A DNA stretch of 64,000 bases from Persicaria tinctoria (GCA_037127255.1 JBANSL010000004.1:9052001-9116000), one strand, 5' to 3'; shown: positions 32,713-45,790, counted from the first letter of the stretch. The notes: a model not told the origin generated them from the letters alone. Numbers and translations: made by a program.

Positions 32713-33239
32713 ACTTTATCCCTTATCCTTTTCGTTTACTTTTTTTTTTCATACGTTCTTATTCCTTTTTCTCACCTTTCTTAGACAATCTAATATTTAC
32801 ATTTACTATTTTTATTATTTTTATTTGGTTTATGACACTACCGAGTCATTTTTCAGTGCATGTCATTGACGCAATAGTTTAACACGTATGCCCTATTTGC
32901 TAATCCTCGTCGTTATATTCTAATCTTTTTATTTTTGGTTAAATCTAATATTTTTTTTGGTCCCCTTCGTGTTATATTTAGTTTTCTTTGGCTCGTTTTC
33001 ACTTGTTGTATTGCACCGTTTTTTATTTTCGTTGTCGATTGTATATTTTGACGGTTTTCGTCTGTTGACTTTTCGGCCATCGAGATCCAGGTATATCTGA
33101 TCTCGAATTATTTCATAATACAAATAAATAAATTATATTCTAATCTTTGATTTATGTTTTGCGTGTGATCTCAAGATATTGTTAACCCAAATGCCGAGAA
33201 GAGCTTTAAAAAAAAAAAGTGAAATTGTAACGCATTGAA
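32713..33239. other. T-rich intergenic stretch, promoter side of the O-FucT gene
   Basis: No coding sequence. The end of the stretch, before 33240, is where the promoter of the next gene should be, but no clear TATA box can be chosen. Confidence 0.4.
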
Positions 33240-34548
33240 TTTCACAGATCCCGCTTAGAGAAATCGATCGTCTCAGACAAATCGCGATCCCACCTTCTTC
33301 TCCCAAACTCAATTCGATTCCAAGCGAAATTCGAGCTCCACTTCCTCGCATTCATAGATCTGCTTAATCGATTTGGGGAGTGATTGTTCTGTGGCGGAGA
33401 TTGGAGTCTTGGAGATTTAAAGGGAGCTTGTCGTCCGAGTTCCTGAGAGGTTTAACGCCTTGCAGCTTCCAGAGGTTGGAGTTTTTCCGGAGTATGAATA
33501 AGAGAGTGACGAATTGGGACTTCCTCCTCCCCTCCCTAGCAATCGATTCCACCTCACCAGCTTTCAATTTACAAGGTTTGGATTTAATATCAGCCCTAAT
33601 TTTGATTTGTTATGCGCGATTCGCTTCTGGATTTGGATTCCTTTCCTTCTCTCATATACAATCTCCCATCATGTATTTCAGTTTTGATTTATCATGAATG
33701 TTGAAGACAGTTGATCGATTTGCTTGTGATCATTTTCATTCCTTGATTCTGCTGCGTATCATAAACTTGTCTTGTGATCTGCATGATTGCGGCATTGATT
33801 TAGTTAGCGCTCTTCTAGTTCTAGGAACTTCAAATCTGACATGGATCTTTCTTATTCTTGTTTGGCATTTGAACTTCACTTCCTTACCAATGTCAAGCTC
33901 TGATTGTCACTATAGAGTCCCCATGAAGATGGTAAGTGATCATAGGCTGATGGCATGATTTGTGGTTTGTGGGGGCCCTGGATGGAGCGAATCCATAAAC
34001 AGTCACAACTCACAACTAACAACTGTATGGTTTGGGTTTTGGTAGGAGGTATTTCCTAAGTTGGAGTGAGAACCGCCTCCAATAGCATTTCTAATAATCA
34101 GTAATACATAATCTCATTTGTTTATGAAATTTGAATTCTGAAACATCTGCTATGCTTTAATACCCTTGTGCAGTGTACACCTTTCATTGCTAGTTTTGTG
34201 AGTCATTTTTCGGATTAACATTATTTCTGTTTGCCAAAATTTGTCTGTTTCTTTATCATCTCCATTCTGTTCTCCCTAGAATTAGATCCTTGGAAAGCAT
34301 TACCTAAAACTGATTGCGTGTCACTTTTTGGGTTAAAATGATATCTGTTTTCCAAAACTCGTCTTTCAATATGTACCCATTCTGTTCTTCCTAGATCCTT
34401 GGAATCCATTACCTAAAACCAGAATGCCAATTTTAAGAACCATCAGAAAGTGCATTTGTCTCTCTCTTTGAGTCAGTTCACTTCTCCTACAGGATGAGAA
34501 GGTAGCGATGCCTGCAAATTTTTTTGGAGACTCTTGTTGGAGATTACA
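33240..34548 (+). other. 5' leader with introns of the O-FucT-family gene
   Basis: Transcribed-looking leader sequence ends at likely donors at 33575 (ACAAG^GTTTGG) and 33931 (AAGATG^GTAAGT). An acceptor at 34492 (CTCCTACAG) opens the exon that contains the start codon. The last leader exon holds two upstream ATGs, a 3-codon frame at 34494-34505 and a 28-codon frame at 34508-34594 that overlaps the main start. Confidence 0.5.
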
Positions 34549-37500
34549 ATGTTGTTCAGATCAAAAATCAAATGGGCTGCACTTGGAGGGTTGATCTTGT
34601 CTTTCGTATCCCTTGTGGTTCACTTAAGCCTTGCGAAGTATTCAACTCCTGACCTTGTCCACTACAGTGCATTAACAGTGTTCAGTGATGATTTAAATCT
34701 AGGAACAGGAGAAAGGCAGGTATGGTATAGCTGAGACCATATTTGCATTTTAAATTCGTGAGGAACTAATGATCCGGTTATTAAGATACTTATATTTACT
34801 TTCCAGGTTGGTACATATAAAAAGCTGTGGAGAACGGTGAAATCTCTCCACTCCTTGCAACCATATTCAAATCCTAGAACTACATATCCTGGTAATTTGG
34901 TTGCTTATTTTTGTTATCCAAGTTCTAGTTCCATGGATTGAAAATGTCAACCCTGACAGTGTTTGTGTCTCTTTTTTTTCCACACTATTATGTGGACAGC
35001 TTCATACTTCATCTTCTTTCTACTCTACATTTTAATTCTGCACTTTTTTAAGGAATCTTTTTTTCTTTGACATTGTGTCCTATTATCGTCTTATAAGGTT
35101 TTTTTTCTTTTTCCTTTTCTTTTTCAGAGCCACATGATCATGGAAATCGTTTCATATATGCGAAAATTTTCGGTGGTTTTGAGAAGATCAGGACTTCAGT
35201 ATGTTCCTTTGGATCAAGATTTCTTCCCCTCCCAATTGCTTCTCTTTTTTGTTGAAACACGTGCTTTGCTGCCTTAACATTAACAAACCTAGTGGTATTG
35301 TTTACTTGCTAGATTCCTGATCTTGTTGCAGTGGCACGACTTTTAAATGCTACTCTTCTTATTCCGGAGATTCAAGAAAGTACTCACTTGAAAGGAATCA
35401 GGTATCCTTTTACTTTTTCCCTTTCGAATCATCGTCAAGTGCCAAAATGCCGGGTGGCGATAAGATGGGTGCCTTCACATCAAATTACTGAAAATATAAT
35501 GTATTTTCCTTTGCAGTTCTCAATTTACAAGCTTTTCATATCTTTACAATGAAGATCAGTTCATAGCAGCTTTGAAAAATGACGTAATCATTGTGAAGAG
35601 CCTGCCCCCAAAGCTGAAGGAAGCCCGAAAACAGAAGCAGTTGCCGACTTTTAAGCCTACTCGTTCTACCTCTCCGAGCTACTATTTGGGTGAAGTTTTA
35701 CCAGCGCTGAAGAGAGCAAATGTTATTGGTTTAGTGCTGATGGATGGAGGCTGCCTACAGGTAAACTTGTACATTTGTCCTCTATCTTTTGTATTCTAGG
35801 CTAGAACATATAATAATAAGGAAAATTTGAGCGAAATAATATGAACTTTCTTTCCATTTTGTCTTTTGGGGTCTAATACATCATTCTCTATAATAATGTA
35901 TCCAACATCTTATACGGAGTATTATTTTCCCTTCATAAATGCTTTTCAAATTGTATTGCGGGCTTGAACCTCTCCGCAAATCTTCTTTTATGTTAAATTA
36001 GGATATGAGTCCACGAGTTACATTTTTTTTCTTAACAGATACTTAAATCTATATCTCTCTCATTAATTTCTTGATGGTGCCTCCTCTAGGATACCCTTCC
36101 TCCTAACTTGGTAGAGTATCAGAGGCTCAGATGTAGGGTGGCTTTCCAGGCTCTTCGTTTTCGCTCTGAAATTTTGGCCCTTGGGCACCAAATGGTTGAA
36201 AGGTAAGAACAATAGAATTCCCTCAATTGCAGTTTTCTTAAACTCAAAAAGAGCTATGAAACTTCTGTGATTGGCAATGACTGATGAATATTAAAGGATA
36301 TTGATTGGCCTGGCCCTCTTTGTTTACCACCAAACTACTATGGCTCAAATAGTATGTGTCATATGAATAAATATTATGCAATGTTTGCAGATCATAAGCA
36401 CTGAGTGGGGAGTACTTAAAAAAAACATATTTAGCTCTTTGTTCTCCATTTGGTGTTTCCCTAATTCCCTCTGCGGCTCTGCCATGTTATTAATCTGATC
36501 ATGTCAATGAACTGAGTTGTATCCAAGGTGCAATATGTTTCGGTCTGTCATCCAACTTTGACAAAATTGCTAACGATTCTCATATCATAGGTGTTTGTTT
36601 TCGGAATCTCTCTTTTAAAAAACCTTGTTGGTTGAGCAAAATGGCGGTTCCCTTTAATATTTTCATTTTTCTTCAACAAATAATAAGAGCAACAGATCTC
36701 TACCCTAAATCTTCCCATTATGCTATGGTGAAGAAAAAAGATCTTTTGAATAACGTTACACAATATTTCTGCTACAGATTAAGAGCTGCTGGGCAACCAT
36801 ACATGGCTTATCATCCAGGCCTTGTAAGAGACACATTAGCTTACCATGGTTGTGCTGAGCTTTTCCAGGTGACCTGTCCTTTCTTCTTTGATTAATTTTC
36901 CTTTCTTTTGGGTTTACTTTGTATAAGAAATGAATGTTTTATGCAATATCAATATCTTTTTTTTTTTTTTTTGTCCAGCACATTGGAACCTGTTTATGCA
37001 CATTTTACTAGTGTTTTTGATACCTTAGGGCTTAGGCATTTCCCTCTACATTGGTAAAATATCATGCATTGGATGTGTATCAACGAAATTGCCCTTTAGA
37101 TTTCCACTTATATGGATGATGTTCAATTACTAAAAGTTAGCTGGAATCTGTCTTGCGAGATTGCTGAGGGGCAGTGTCATTGTTATTTTTCCTATCTTTT
37201 TCTGTTTGCTATTACCTCCCACAGTGTTGTCTTCACTCTTCATTCCCAAAACACATCGCGACATCTCCTTATGGAAAAAAACCTTTTTTTCCTTATTCTC
37301 TCGAACCAATCTTTAGGAAACTATCCTATCTGGGAATCTCTTATCCAAACTATAATGCTCTTTCTCTGTTACTGGGCTGATAATAAGCTTAACTGCTATT
37401 CTTTATTTTACAGGATGTTCACACTGAACTTATCCAATACCATAGGGCACAGATGATCAAGCAAAAGATCATCAAAGACAAGCTACGTGTAAACTCACAC

Positions 37501-39248
37501 ACTAATAAAGCGAAAGGCTTATGTCCTTTGATGCCACAAGAGGTACATCTGATGTGCTTTCATCTTTCTCCTGTTATTTTTTTTTGAAAAAAAATGATCA
37601 GTTCATTATATATATGCATATAAAAACTTGCCTTGATACAATAATTCAGTCTTTAGTGGCAAGTGCACTTTTAGTTTATGTTTGTATTTGTGACTCATTT
37701 CGTCACCAACCATATAACACTGGATCCAGAGTTAACTCCTTAATAAAGCCTCTGGTATAAGTATAACATTCAGCTATCATGATACGTGTATTTAGTATTT
37801 ACTGTCGAGGAACCTTTGCTAGTTTCTTACCTATGACTTGAAGGATTGAAAAGTTCCATATTAGAGTTATTTTTGGAAGCAATTCCTTTAGTGATGTAAA
37901 AACGGAAGGGGACATCTAGTATTAGATAGAGCTCAAAATAAATTAGCCTCTAATTTAAGCTTTTCCCCTTCAAAATATCACAGGTAGGACTCTTACTCCG
38001 AGCAATGAGTTATCCTCAAAGAACAAGAATATATTTGGCGGGCTCAGAAATATTTGGTGGTCAAAGGGTTCTTATCCCTCTACGTGCTATGTACACCAAC
38101 TTGGTGGATCGTACTTCTTTATGTAACAAAGAAGAGCTTCTGAACTTATTCGGCACAGAGACACCTCTACCTGAGGATACCGCGGAGCCTCCTCCTTCCA
38201 AAAGTGATCAGCATCCAAAAGAAGAATGGAGCAAGGCGGGTCCTCGGCCCCGGCCCCTTCCACCACCTCCCGGTCGACCATTTTATCGCCATGAGAAGGA
38301 AGGATGGTATGGTTGGATTACCGAGAAGGACTCAGAGCCAGAGCCTTCACTGTTAGACTTAAGGAGACAAGCACATAGGCTAATATTTGAAGCTCTCGAC
38401 TATATAGTTTCAGTTGAAGCAGACACGTTTTTCCCTGGATACCACAATGATGGCAGTGGATGGCCTGACTTTTCGAGTTTGGTTATGGGACATCGCCTGT
38501 ATGAGATGGCATCTTTAAGGACCTATCGACCAAACAGGTAACGGCAAATTCCAAGATTCTTGGATGATCATTAACTTGATCAAAATGTTAAACTTTATCT
38601 TCTATCCACAAACACCTAATCTGCATTATATATTTTTTTCTGCATTGCAACTTCATTACATTTGCTATCTCACAAGGACTTATGTATCATTCTTTTGAAG
38701 TCTGATATTATTATGTGCAAGCTTTTTAAACTGAGTTGTTCCATCAATGTTCCATTTTCGTTGGCAGATATTGTTTTTGGCTTTTTACTCTGATAGTTGC
38801 ATTTCCATATTATCGTTCTCACTTTCATCTCTGCTCACTGACCAGGAAACATCTAGCGAAGCTCTTCAGCAATATCACTGACCACCTCTACTACCCTAAC
38901 CACAACTGGACAGTCTCCGTAAGACAGCACTTGAACAAGAGCCTTGCTGAGGAAGGTCTCTCCAGAGAACTGAAGTCATCAAAACCTGCTTTTTTCCTGT
39001 CCCACCCAGTCCCGGAATGCTCTTGTAAACTGTCTGATTCACCTGAGATTCTGAGTTCAGTATATAAAGATATAGACGAGTGTCCCAAATGGATGAATCA
39101 CGGCGTCCTACAGGATAAGGGTATAAGAGGAGATGAGTCACAGGAAGACGAGGAGGAAACCGATGAGCCTGAACCCTATGAAACTAGCGATGCAGCTCAA
39201 ACAACACCTACTCTGGAGCAAGATGAGGAAATGGATCCCGACGATTAG
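34549..39248 (+). CDS. O-fucosyltransferase-family protein (PF10250/GT106-like), 10 coding exons
   Basis: Exons at 34549-34719, 34807-34891, 35128-35198, 35313-35401, 35517-35760, 36090-36202, 36778-36868, 37414-37542, 37984-38537 and 38846-39248 all join in frame at GT-AG borders and give 649 residues. The N-terminus is MLFRSKIKWAALGG followed by a hydrophobic anchor (residues 8-29), as in type II Golgi glycosyltransferases. The family core includes FGGFEKIRTSIPDLVAVARL, LPALKRANVIGLVLMDGG, RLRCRVAFQALRF, RIYLAGSEIFGGQRVLIPL and FFPGYHNDGSGWPDFSSLVM. The C-terminus is acidic. At the place where many family members have HLRFEKDM, this one reads YHPGLVRDTLAYHGC, so donor and reaction are uncertain. 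Such enzymes move fucose or rhamnose onto proteins or cell-wall glycans. ATG 34549 is chosen because it gives the anchor directly. Confidence 0.88.
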
Positions 39249-39670
39249 ATGCTTCATACCATCATGGACAGATGCAAGTTCTTTGTCGGGTTCTATTGCA
39301 CCTGAGTTTCAGGGCGGCACAGCTCACTAGTCGCTTGAAGTTCTTCAGAACGCGGATTCGCTTGCTTCATCTCAAGAAATAGAAGGTAAAGTAATGAGCT
39401 GATATTTGAACTGGAGGAAATTTCCTGCTACAGATGCCAAGTTTTGGATGCTAAACCACAGTTTTCATTTTTTTTTTCTTGTTGCCATTTTTCATACTCA
39501 TGGTTTGACATCAAAGAATACGTAGTTCGCAAAGTGGGTCACCATTGGTTTCGACCATAGTTGTTTAAATTTATTAGGGATTCTTTTGCCTATAAGCTTC
39601 TTCTGTAATATTGTGTACTTTGGATAGGTAGCCGAGTTATAATATTCTTTCTATAAATTCAATCAATCTA
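39249..39670 (+). other. 3' untranslated region of the O-FucT-family gene
   Basis: T-rich sequence after the stop TAG, with TTGTAATATTGTG-type and AATATTC-type end signals near 39604-39650. The exact polyadenylation site cannot be read. Confidence 0.4.
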
Positions 39671-40550
39671 TAGAGCTTGTTGAATTTCCCCGAACTTTGC
39701 TTGCAGAGGAAACTATGTATGCTGATGAATATTTGTATTCAGACCTTGTGCACATGTCAATGTCAGGATTTTCTCAAGGGTTAATTAAGGTAATTATGTA
39801 CATGTTTAAGGGTGTATATGGTAAAACTGTAAAAGGAATGATTTAAAACTCAAATCTGGCAGGTTGAATAGAGTTCATAATAATACAGAATGGTGTTTTT
39901 TCTAATGACACGGGGTTCCGAAGTTATCGGCTAATTACCTCTAAGTTTGAGCACTAGCTTGTAAAACACAGTGAAGGACAAGTAAATACCTCTCTCTTAC
40001 CACAAGGCAAGAGACCATTGGTATCGATTACTGGTGTATTTTGATTTGATAATAATATCATTCGCGGAAACTAAATATACCGTAAATCAAGGTTTAGAGA
40101 TGCATGTCCATATGAACGTGGTACCACGTCAATAAGGACTTGCATTCGGCTTAATCAGGAATTGCAGTGTATATAACATAACCCAATATTATTTGTACCG
40201 GAGAATTTCGGTGGGGTGATAGCCCAAAAAGTAGCACCAGGAAATACTAGGGGCAAAAAGAGGACATTGGCGCAAGCGAGCGATGAAGGACTAAGAGCGG
40301 TGTGAGAGAAATTTTTTGCCACTTGGTAGAGGCAGCGTATGAGATTTTTGAAAAATTATTGTGAAAATCTCATATTTAGACTCGATTGTTAACGAGTCAT
40401 TAGATTTCGATCACACGTATATGAAGGAACACTCCGGTCTCCCCGGATTGAAGATAAAAGCTACCTCCAAAATCAACAACCATTATATTTTTTCCGAAGT
40501 GATCAAGCAATGGACGGTAATACTAATTAAGGTATAATCTTTGTGCGATC
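39671..40550. other. Intergenic sequence, nothing recognised
   Basis: No coding frame, terminal repeat or RNA gene was found. Confidence 0.5.
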
Positions 40551-40567
40551 AAATCTAATTGAATAAG
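40551..40567. repeat. LINE target-site duplication, left copy
   Basis: AAATCTAATTGAATAAG (17 bp) is repeated exactly at 41392-41408, on either side of the truncated LINE. Confidence 0.9.
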
Positions 40568-41391
40568 CAACTATTGCTTGTCTTATTGCCCAGTCTCGGG
40601 ATTTCAGCCCCATTCTATCTGCGCTTGGGAATAATCTACAACCTGCAGCCCTGTCTAACCTCGGTTTTGCTTGGTGGACGACTTGGAACATCAGGAACCA
40701 ATACTTGTTTCAACATACCGCTATCCCGCGAAAAGATTCGGTCTTACGAATGATCAAATATCACATAGACAACTGGAACAAAACGTCCGCTGCCGAGGCG
40801 GAATTCGAGAAGGTTATACGCCCCCATCAGGGGTATCTTCAAAAAGGAGCAACAAACAAAAAAAGATTCAGTGGCGCAAGCCTCCAAGGGGTACGCTCAA
40901 ACTTAATTTCGATGGTCCCTCTCTTCCTAATGGCGACAGTTCTTCCGGTGTCGTTATTAGGGATTGGGAAGGTCGCCCAGTCTCCATTCACCACGAGCAA
41001 CTTGGTAAACAGAATCCACCTACAGCTGAGGCTCTTGCCCTCAAAATGGGGGTCCATCTAGTATTGCGACTCAATTTAGATAAGATCCAAATTGAAGGTG
41101 ATTGTAAGATAATCATTGACCATTTAAAACGGAAATCTAAATGCCCTTGGGAGATAGAACTAATTCTTTCTGACGTTCAAGTCATGCTATCGACTGTGAG
41201 AGAAGTAGTGTTCTTTCACGTTCCTCGTATGGACAATAGAGTGACGGATAAGGTTGCACACCTTTGCCGCTCTGCTCGAGGAGTCGATATTGAAAATGAT
41301 TCAGGTCTCCTTGACCTCATCCGTAAGGATGCTGCCGGGTAGGGCCAGCCCACCAGAATTCTTTCCTAGTCAAAAAATAATAATAATAAAA
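40568..41391 (+). mobile_element. 5'-truncated LINE copy with RNase H end
   Basis: It begins inside the connecting region (FAWWTTWNIRNQYLFQ) and carries an RNase H domain: LKLNFDGPSLPNGDSS, PPTAEALALKMGV, IEGDCKIIIDHL, CPWEIELILSDVQ and DNRVTDKVAHL. This is the same family as the LINE at 55869-61822. One frame change lies near 40720-40860. The stop is at 41340-41342. An AATAATAATAAAA tail at 41375-41391 is followed by the second copy of the 17-bp duplication. Perfect duplicates and a readable domain indicate a fairly recent insertion. Confidence 0.92.
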
Positions 41392-41408
41392 AAATCTAAT
41401 TGAATAAG
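41392..41408. repeat. LINE target-site duplication, right copy
   Basis: Identical to 40551-40567. Confidence 0.9.
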
Positions 41409-41474
41409 AAAAAACAGGGATATCCCGTAACAAGTACAAAAAACGTTGTTTTAGACAGACAGATAAAATCCCAA

Positions 41475-41683
41475 TGCTTGATAAGAATGTGGAGGCTGAT
41501 TTTGCTGTTGTATTCTCCAGATTTCATCATCCATCTAAGAGTTCCTTGTACAAGTTTATATAGATACAAAAACCTAGAATGCAACAATCCTACGGTGCCA
41601 CTTGTCATGATCTTAAGGACTAGTTACATAGAGAATTCTATACAATATTTATATGCAAAAGATACAGGAAACATAATCTGTCA
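41475..41683 (-). repeat. Copia 3' LTR
   Basis: TG to CA, 209 bp, with the same sequence as 45862-46070. Confidence 0.97.
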
Positions 41684-44600
41684 TCCCCCCTCGATCCGAA
41701 CTTGAACAAGAGAAAGTTTGGAGCGCAGTGTTGTAAACCGAGGAGCAGCTAGGGGCTTTGTCAATGCATCATCAATTTGATCTTTTGTAGAGAGGAAGGC
41801 AACTTGCAACGTTTTGTTGGCTACACGCTCACGGACGAAGTGAAAATCAAGTGCAATGTGCTTGCTGCGGCTGTGAAAGACTGGATTTGTGGCAAGATAA
41901 GTCGCCCCTAGATTGTCACACCATAGAGTAGGGGACATTGGTAGAAATACGCGCAGTTTAGCAAGTAACAATTGCAGCCAGATGAGCTCACAAGCAGCAG
42001 TGGCAAGGGAGCGGTATTCCGCCTCTGTGGACGAGCGGGATACGGTGGCTTGTTTCTTTGAGGACCAAGAGATGAGAGAGCCACCGAGATAAACACAATA
42101 CGCAGCAGTGGAGCGTCGATCAGTAGGGTCGGTAGCCCAATCGGAGTCGGAGAAGCCAGATAAAGTGAGCGCTGAAGAAGAGGACAGATGCAGGGACAGG
42201 GCATGAGTGCCTCGGAGATACCGGAGGAGGCGCTTCGTGGCTTGCCAATGAGCAAGGGTGGGACAATGCATGAATTGGCATAGCTTGTTTACCACGAATG
42301 CAATATCAGGGCGCGTAAAAGCTAAGTATTGGAGGCTCCCGATCACACTACGATACAAAGAAACGTCCTCGAATGGTGGAGAGTTAGAGTGAAGATCATG
42401 GTTTATAGCCATGGGTGTACTTACGGGTTTGCAGGTTCCCATATTAAGTTTATTTAGAAGATCAAGAATGTATTTAGATTGGGACAAAAGGAAGCCTGAT
42501 GTGTTTCTGGTGACTTCAATCCCTAAGAAATAGTGGAGGGAGCCAAGATCCTTGACAGGGAAAGAAGTAGAGAGGGCAGAGATGAATCGATGTGCAAGGT
42601 CATCAGAGGAAGAAATGATCAATATATCATCGACGTAAACAAGCACATATGCAATGTGAGATGCAGACTTGAAGAGGAACAAGGAAGAATCAGCTCGAGA
42701 GGGTGAAAAGCCAAGTTGAATGAGAGAAGAACTAAGCTTAGAGAACCAAGCACGTGGGGCTTGTTTAAGACCATAGAGAAACTTACGAAGGCGACAAACA
42801 TGTTGTGGGAACTGAGGATGGAGAAAGCCAGGAGGTTGCCGGATGAAGACAGCTTCATCAAGATCGCCATGTAGAAAGGCGTTCTGAATGTCCAATTGTC
42901 GCACGGACCAATGTGATCTGGCCGCTAGAGTGAGGAGCAAGCGGATGGTAGCAGGTTTAACGACTGGGCTGAAAGTCTCATTGAAATCGAGACCTTGCAT
43001 CTGATGGTAGCCTTTGGCTACTAAGCGGGCTTTCCGACGCTCAATAGACCCATCGGCATGTCTCTTCGTCTTGAATACCCATTTGACGCCGAGTATATTG
43101 GTAGAGGGAGATGGGGGAACTAAATCCCATGTGTTTGTGGCTAGGAGTGCCTGGAATTCGGCAGCCATGGCTTGACGCCATTCAGGGTGTTTGTGGGCTT
43201 CTGTGAAAGAAGATGGTTCATTGGGAATTGAGGAGATGATGGTGGAATGTGTTTGGGGATTATGAGGCCAGGGGATGGTGCCATCTGTGCGAGTGAGCGG
43301 CTTAGAGATGTTGGCACGAGCGCGGGTTATCATGGGGTGATGAGGCGCCATTGTTTGGGAGTTGGAGGCGGCTTCAGGGGGTGCTAATGAACTGGGGATT
43401 GGAGAAGTGGGTGCTGAAGAATTAATATCAGGTGAGCTAGGTGAGCTTGGTGTTGGGCTCCCTGGAGCTGGGCCTATTGAGGGAAATGGGCCCAAGATGG
43501 GTAATTGCAAAGTTGGTGATGGAGGTGTCGGATGGCTGGTACGAGGACTTTGTGTGGCAAATGGGAAATTTTCTTCATGAAAAACAACATCTCTAGATAT
43601 ATAAATGCGAGAGGTTTCCAAGTCTTTGCAAATATACCCTTTATGATGAGTACTGTATCCGAGGAAAACACATGGTTTGGAATGATAGGTCAATTTGTGG
43701 GTGTTATATGGACGAAGATTGGGAAAGCATAGACAACCGAATACCTTGAGGAATGCATAATCCGGAGACTTTTTCATGAGGAGATCGTATGGTGTGTCAA
43801 ACGAAATGATGGGTGAGGGGAGTCGATTGATGAGATAAGTGGCTGACTCAAAAGCAAAATCCCAATATGTGAGGGGCATGGAGGAGTGAGCACGAAGAGC
43901 GAGACCCGTATCGACAATATGTCGATGTTGATTCTCAATGCTCCCATTTTGTTGATGTGAGTAGGGACACGTAATGCGATGGTTAATGCCAAGTTTAAGG
44001 AAAAGTGGGATAAGAGGCTTGAATTCAGAGCCGCCATCGGTTTGGAGAGATTTAATTTTGGAGTCAAAGTAGTTGGAAACAAAGTTGATAAAGGTAGTAA
44101 CCACCATAGTAACTTGACATTTACTGGAAAGTGGAAAGAACCACAAGAACTTTGAATAATCATCCAAAATAGATACATAATATTTGTTGCCTCTAGTTGA
44201 AAGATGATGGGCAGGGCCCCAAACATCAGCAAAAAGGAGTTCAAAAGGGGTACTAGACCGTGAGGGAGAGGCAGGGTGTGGTAGGTTATGGGCCTTGGCC
44301 CGTTGGCAAGGTTCACAAAAGAACTTGGTAGGGTAATTAGAAGGTAATGACAGCTGAAGACGTTGTAGAAGCTTCTTGGTAGTAGCAGCAGATGGGTGTC
44401 CAAAACGATGGTGCCAAGAGATGACATCAGAGGTGGTGGTGCTGAGAGCTTGCGGCGGCGGCGGCGGATTGATCACATTGGTAAGGACATAGAGACCCTT
44501 CTCAACGGGACCTTGAAGAAGAGTCTTGCCGGTTCCCTGTTGCTTGATGACAAAACAAGTTGGGTGAAATTCAAAGAAAACACCATTATCTTCACAAAAT

Positions 44601-45790
44601 TTGCGGACGGAAATGAGATTTTTGGAAAGGGCAGGAGTATGAAGAAGATTTTGAAGACGAAATTTATGATTGGAGGTAAAGAAGAGGGATGAACCGTAGT
44701 GATGGATGGGGAGTCCAGAACCGTCGCCAATCAGAACTTCTTCAGTCCCAGTGTAGGGGAGCGCGCCATTGGTGAATCGAGACAGATCCGGAGTGAAGTG
44801 GTGAGATGCTGCTGTGTCAAGATGCCAAGTAGTATTGGTGGTGTTCGCTTGGAACCGAGCCGGGGGCTGTTGTTGGAAGGCTTGATTAAAGCGATTCCAA
44901 CAAGCTAGAGCTTCATGGCCTTTCTTGGAGCAAATTTGGCAAGTGGGTCGGTTGTCCGGCTCACCACTGAAGTTGAAGTTGTGGCCTCCACGAGAGGAAC
45001 CACGTCCACCTCCTCTGTACCCGCCTCTATAGGCTCCTCTGCTACCCCTGTGAGGGTCATAACCACGGCCTCCACGAGTGGAGGTGTGGCCCTGGCGATA
45101 AGTAAAGTCTGCAGAGGGATTTTCTGTGGTCGATTTTTGTGGAATGGAGGTGTGGTTAGAGAGGACAGTGTTTTGGAGAAGGTTGTTGGTGTTGGCAGTA
45201 AGACGGGTTTCATGGTTGAGGAGATGTGAAAGAACAGTGCTAGGGGTAGGGGTATTTGGCTGACTGGAAAGAGAAGTAACAACCGATTCGTAATCTTGAC
45301 CAAGCCCAGCAAGCAAATAGACAAGAAACTCTTGATCAGAAACGGACTGACCTGCTGCAATGAGAGAAGATACCAAGGCTTTGGCTTTGTCATAGTAAGT
45401 GGTAATGGAGTCACCACCTTTCTTCAAGGAAACAAGTTGTAAACGGGTCTGAACAATGTTTGCTGTGGAGTGGGCTGCGAAAGTGTCACTGAGGTGGTCC
45501 CAAATTTCGCGAGAAGTCGAGCAATCGAGCACCTGAGTAAGAATTGGAGGTGTAAGGGAGGATGTGAGAATGGACATAACCGTTTGGTCCTTCTTGAGCC
45601 AAGCAGAGTACTATGGAGCTGTTGGTAATGGTGGAGGAAGGGAGCCATCAACAAGACCGAACAAGTCATGAGATAAGAGGTAAGGGGTAATTTGTTTTCG
45701 CCAAAGGGGGTAATTTTCAGAGGAAAGTTTCAATATATGTGAAAATGAAGGAAATGGAGATGAAGAAGAAGAGGGTAGGGTCAGATCCAT
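41681..45790 (-). pseudogene. Copia Gag-Pol polyprotein, one premature stop
   Basis: From ATG 45790 the frame is 1369 codons long and ends with a TGA (41683-41681) made by the first three bases of the 3' LTR. Codon 60 is TAG (45613-45611), between PLPTAP and YSAWLKKD in the gag N-terminus. After it the frame is open for 1298 codons from M at 45577. Visible parts are a CCHC knuckle CQICSKKGHEALAC near codon 283, protease WHLDTAASHHFTPD near 320, integrase HHCC (WHHRFGHP) and core (FADVWGP, QTDGGSEF, ENQHRHI) from about 465, RT with VRQLDIQNAFLHGDL and YVDDILI near 1052, and RNase H (GFSDSDWATD, SSTEAEYRSLA) near 1217. All polymerase motifs look complete. The single stop would block translation unless it is read through. 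Confidence 0.92.
41684..41694 (-). promoter_or_regulatory. Copia polypurine tract
   Basis: The minus strand reads ATCGAGGGGGGA directly before the 3' LTR. The last codons of the polyprotein (IEGG) are read through this tract. Confidence 0.85.

Noticed and set aside
38087..38281. Minus-strand frame over O-FucT exon 9
   Set aside because: Antisense shadow of a well-supported exon.
43362..43732. Plus-strand frames inside the copia element
   Set aside because: They are antisense shadows of the copia polyprotein.
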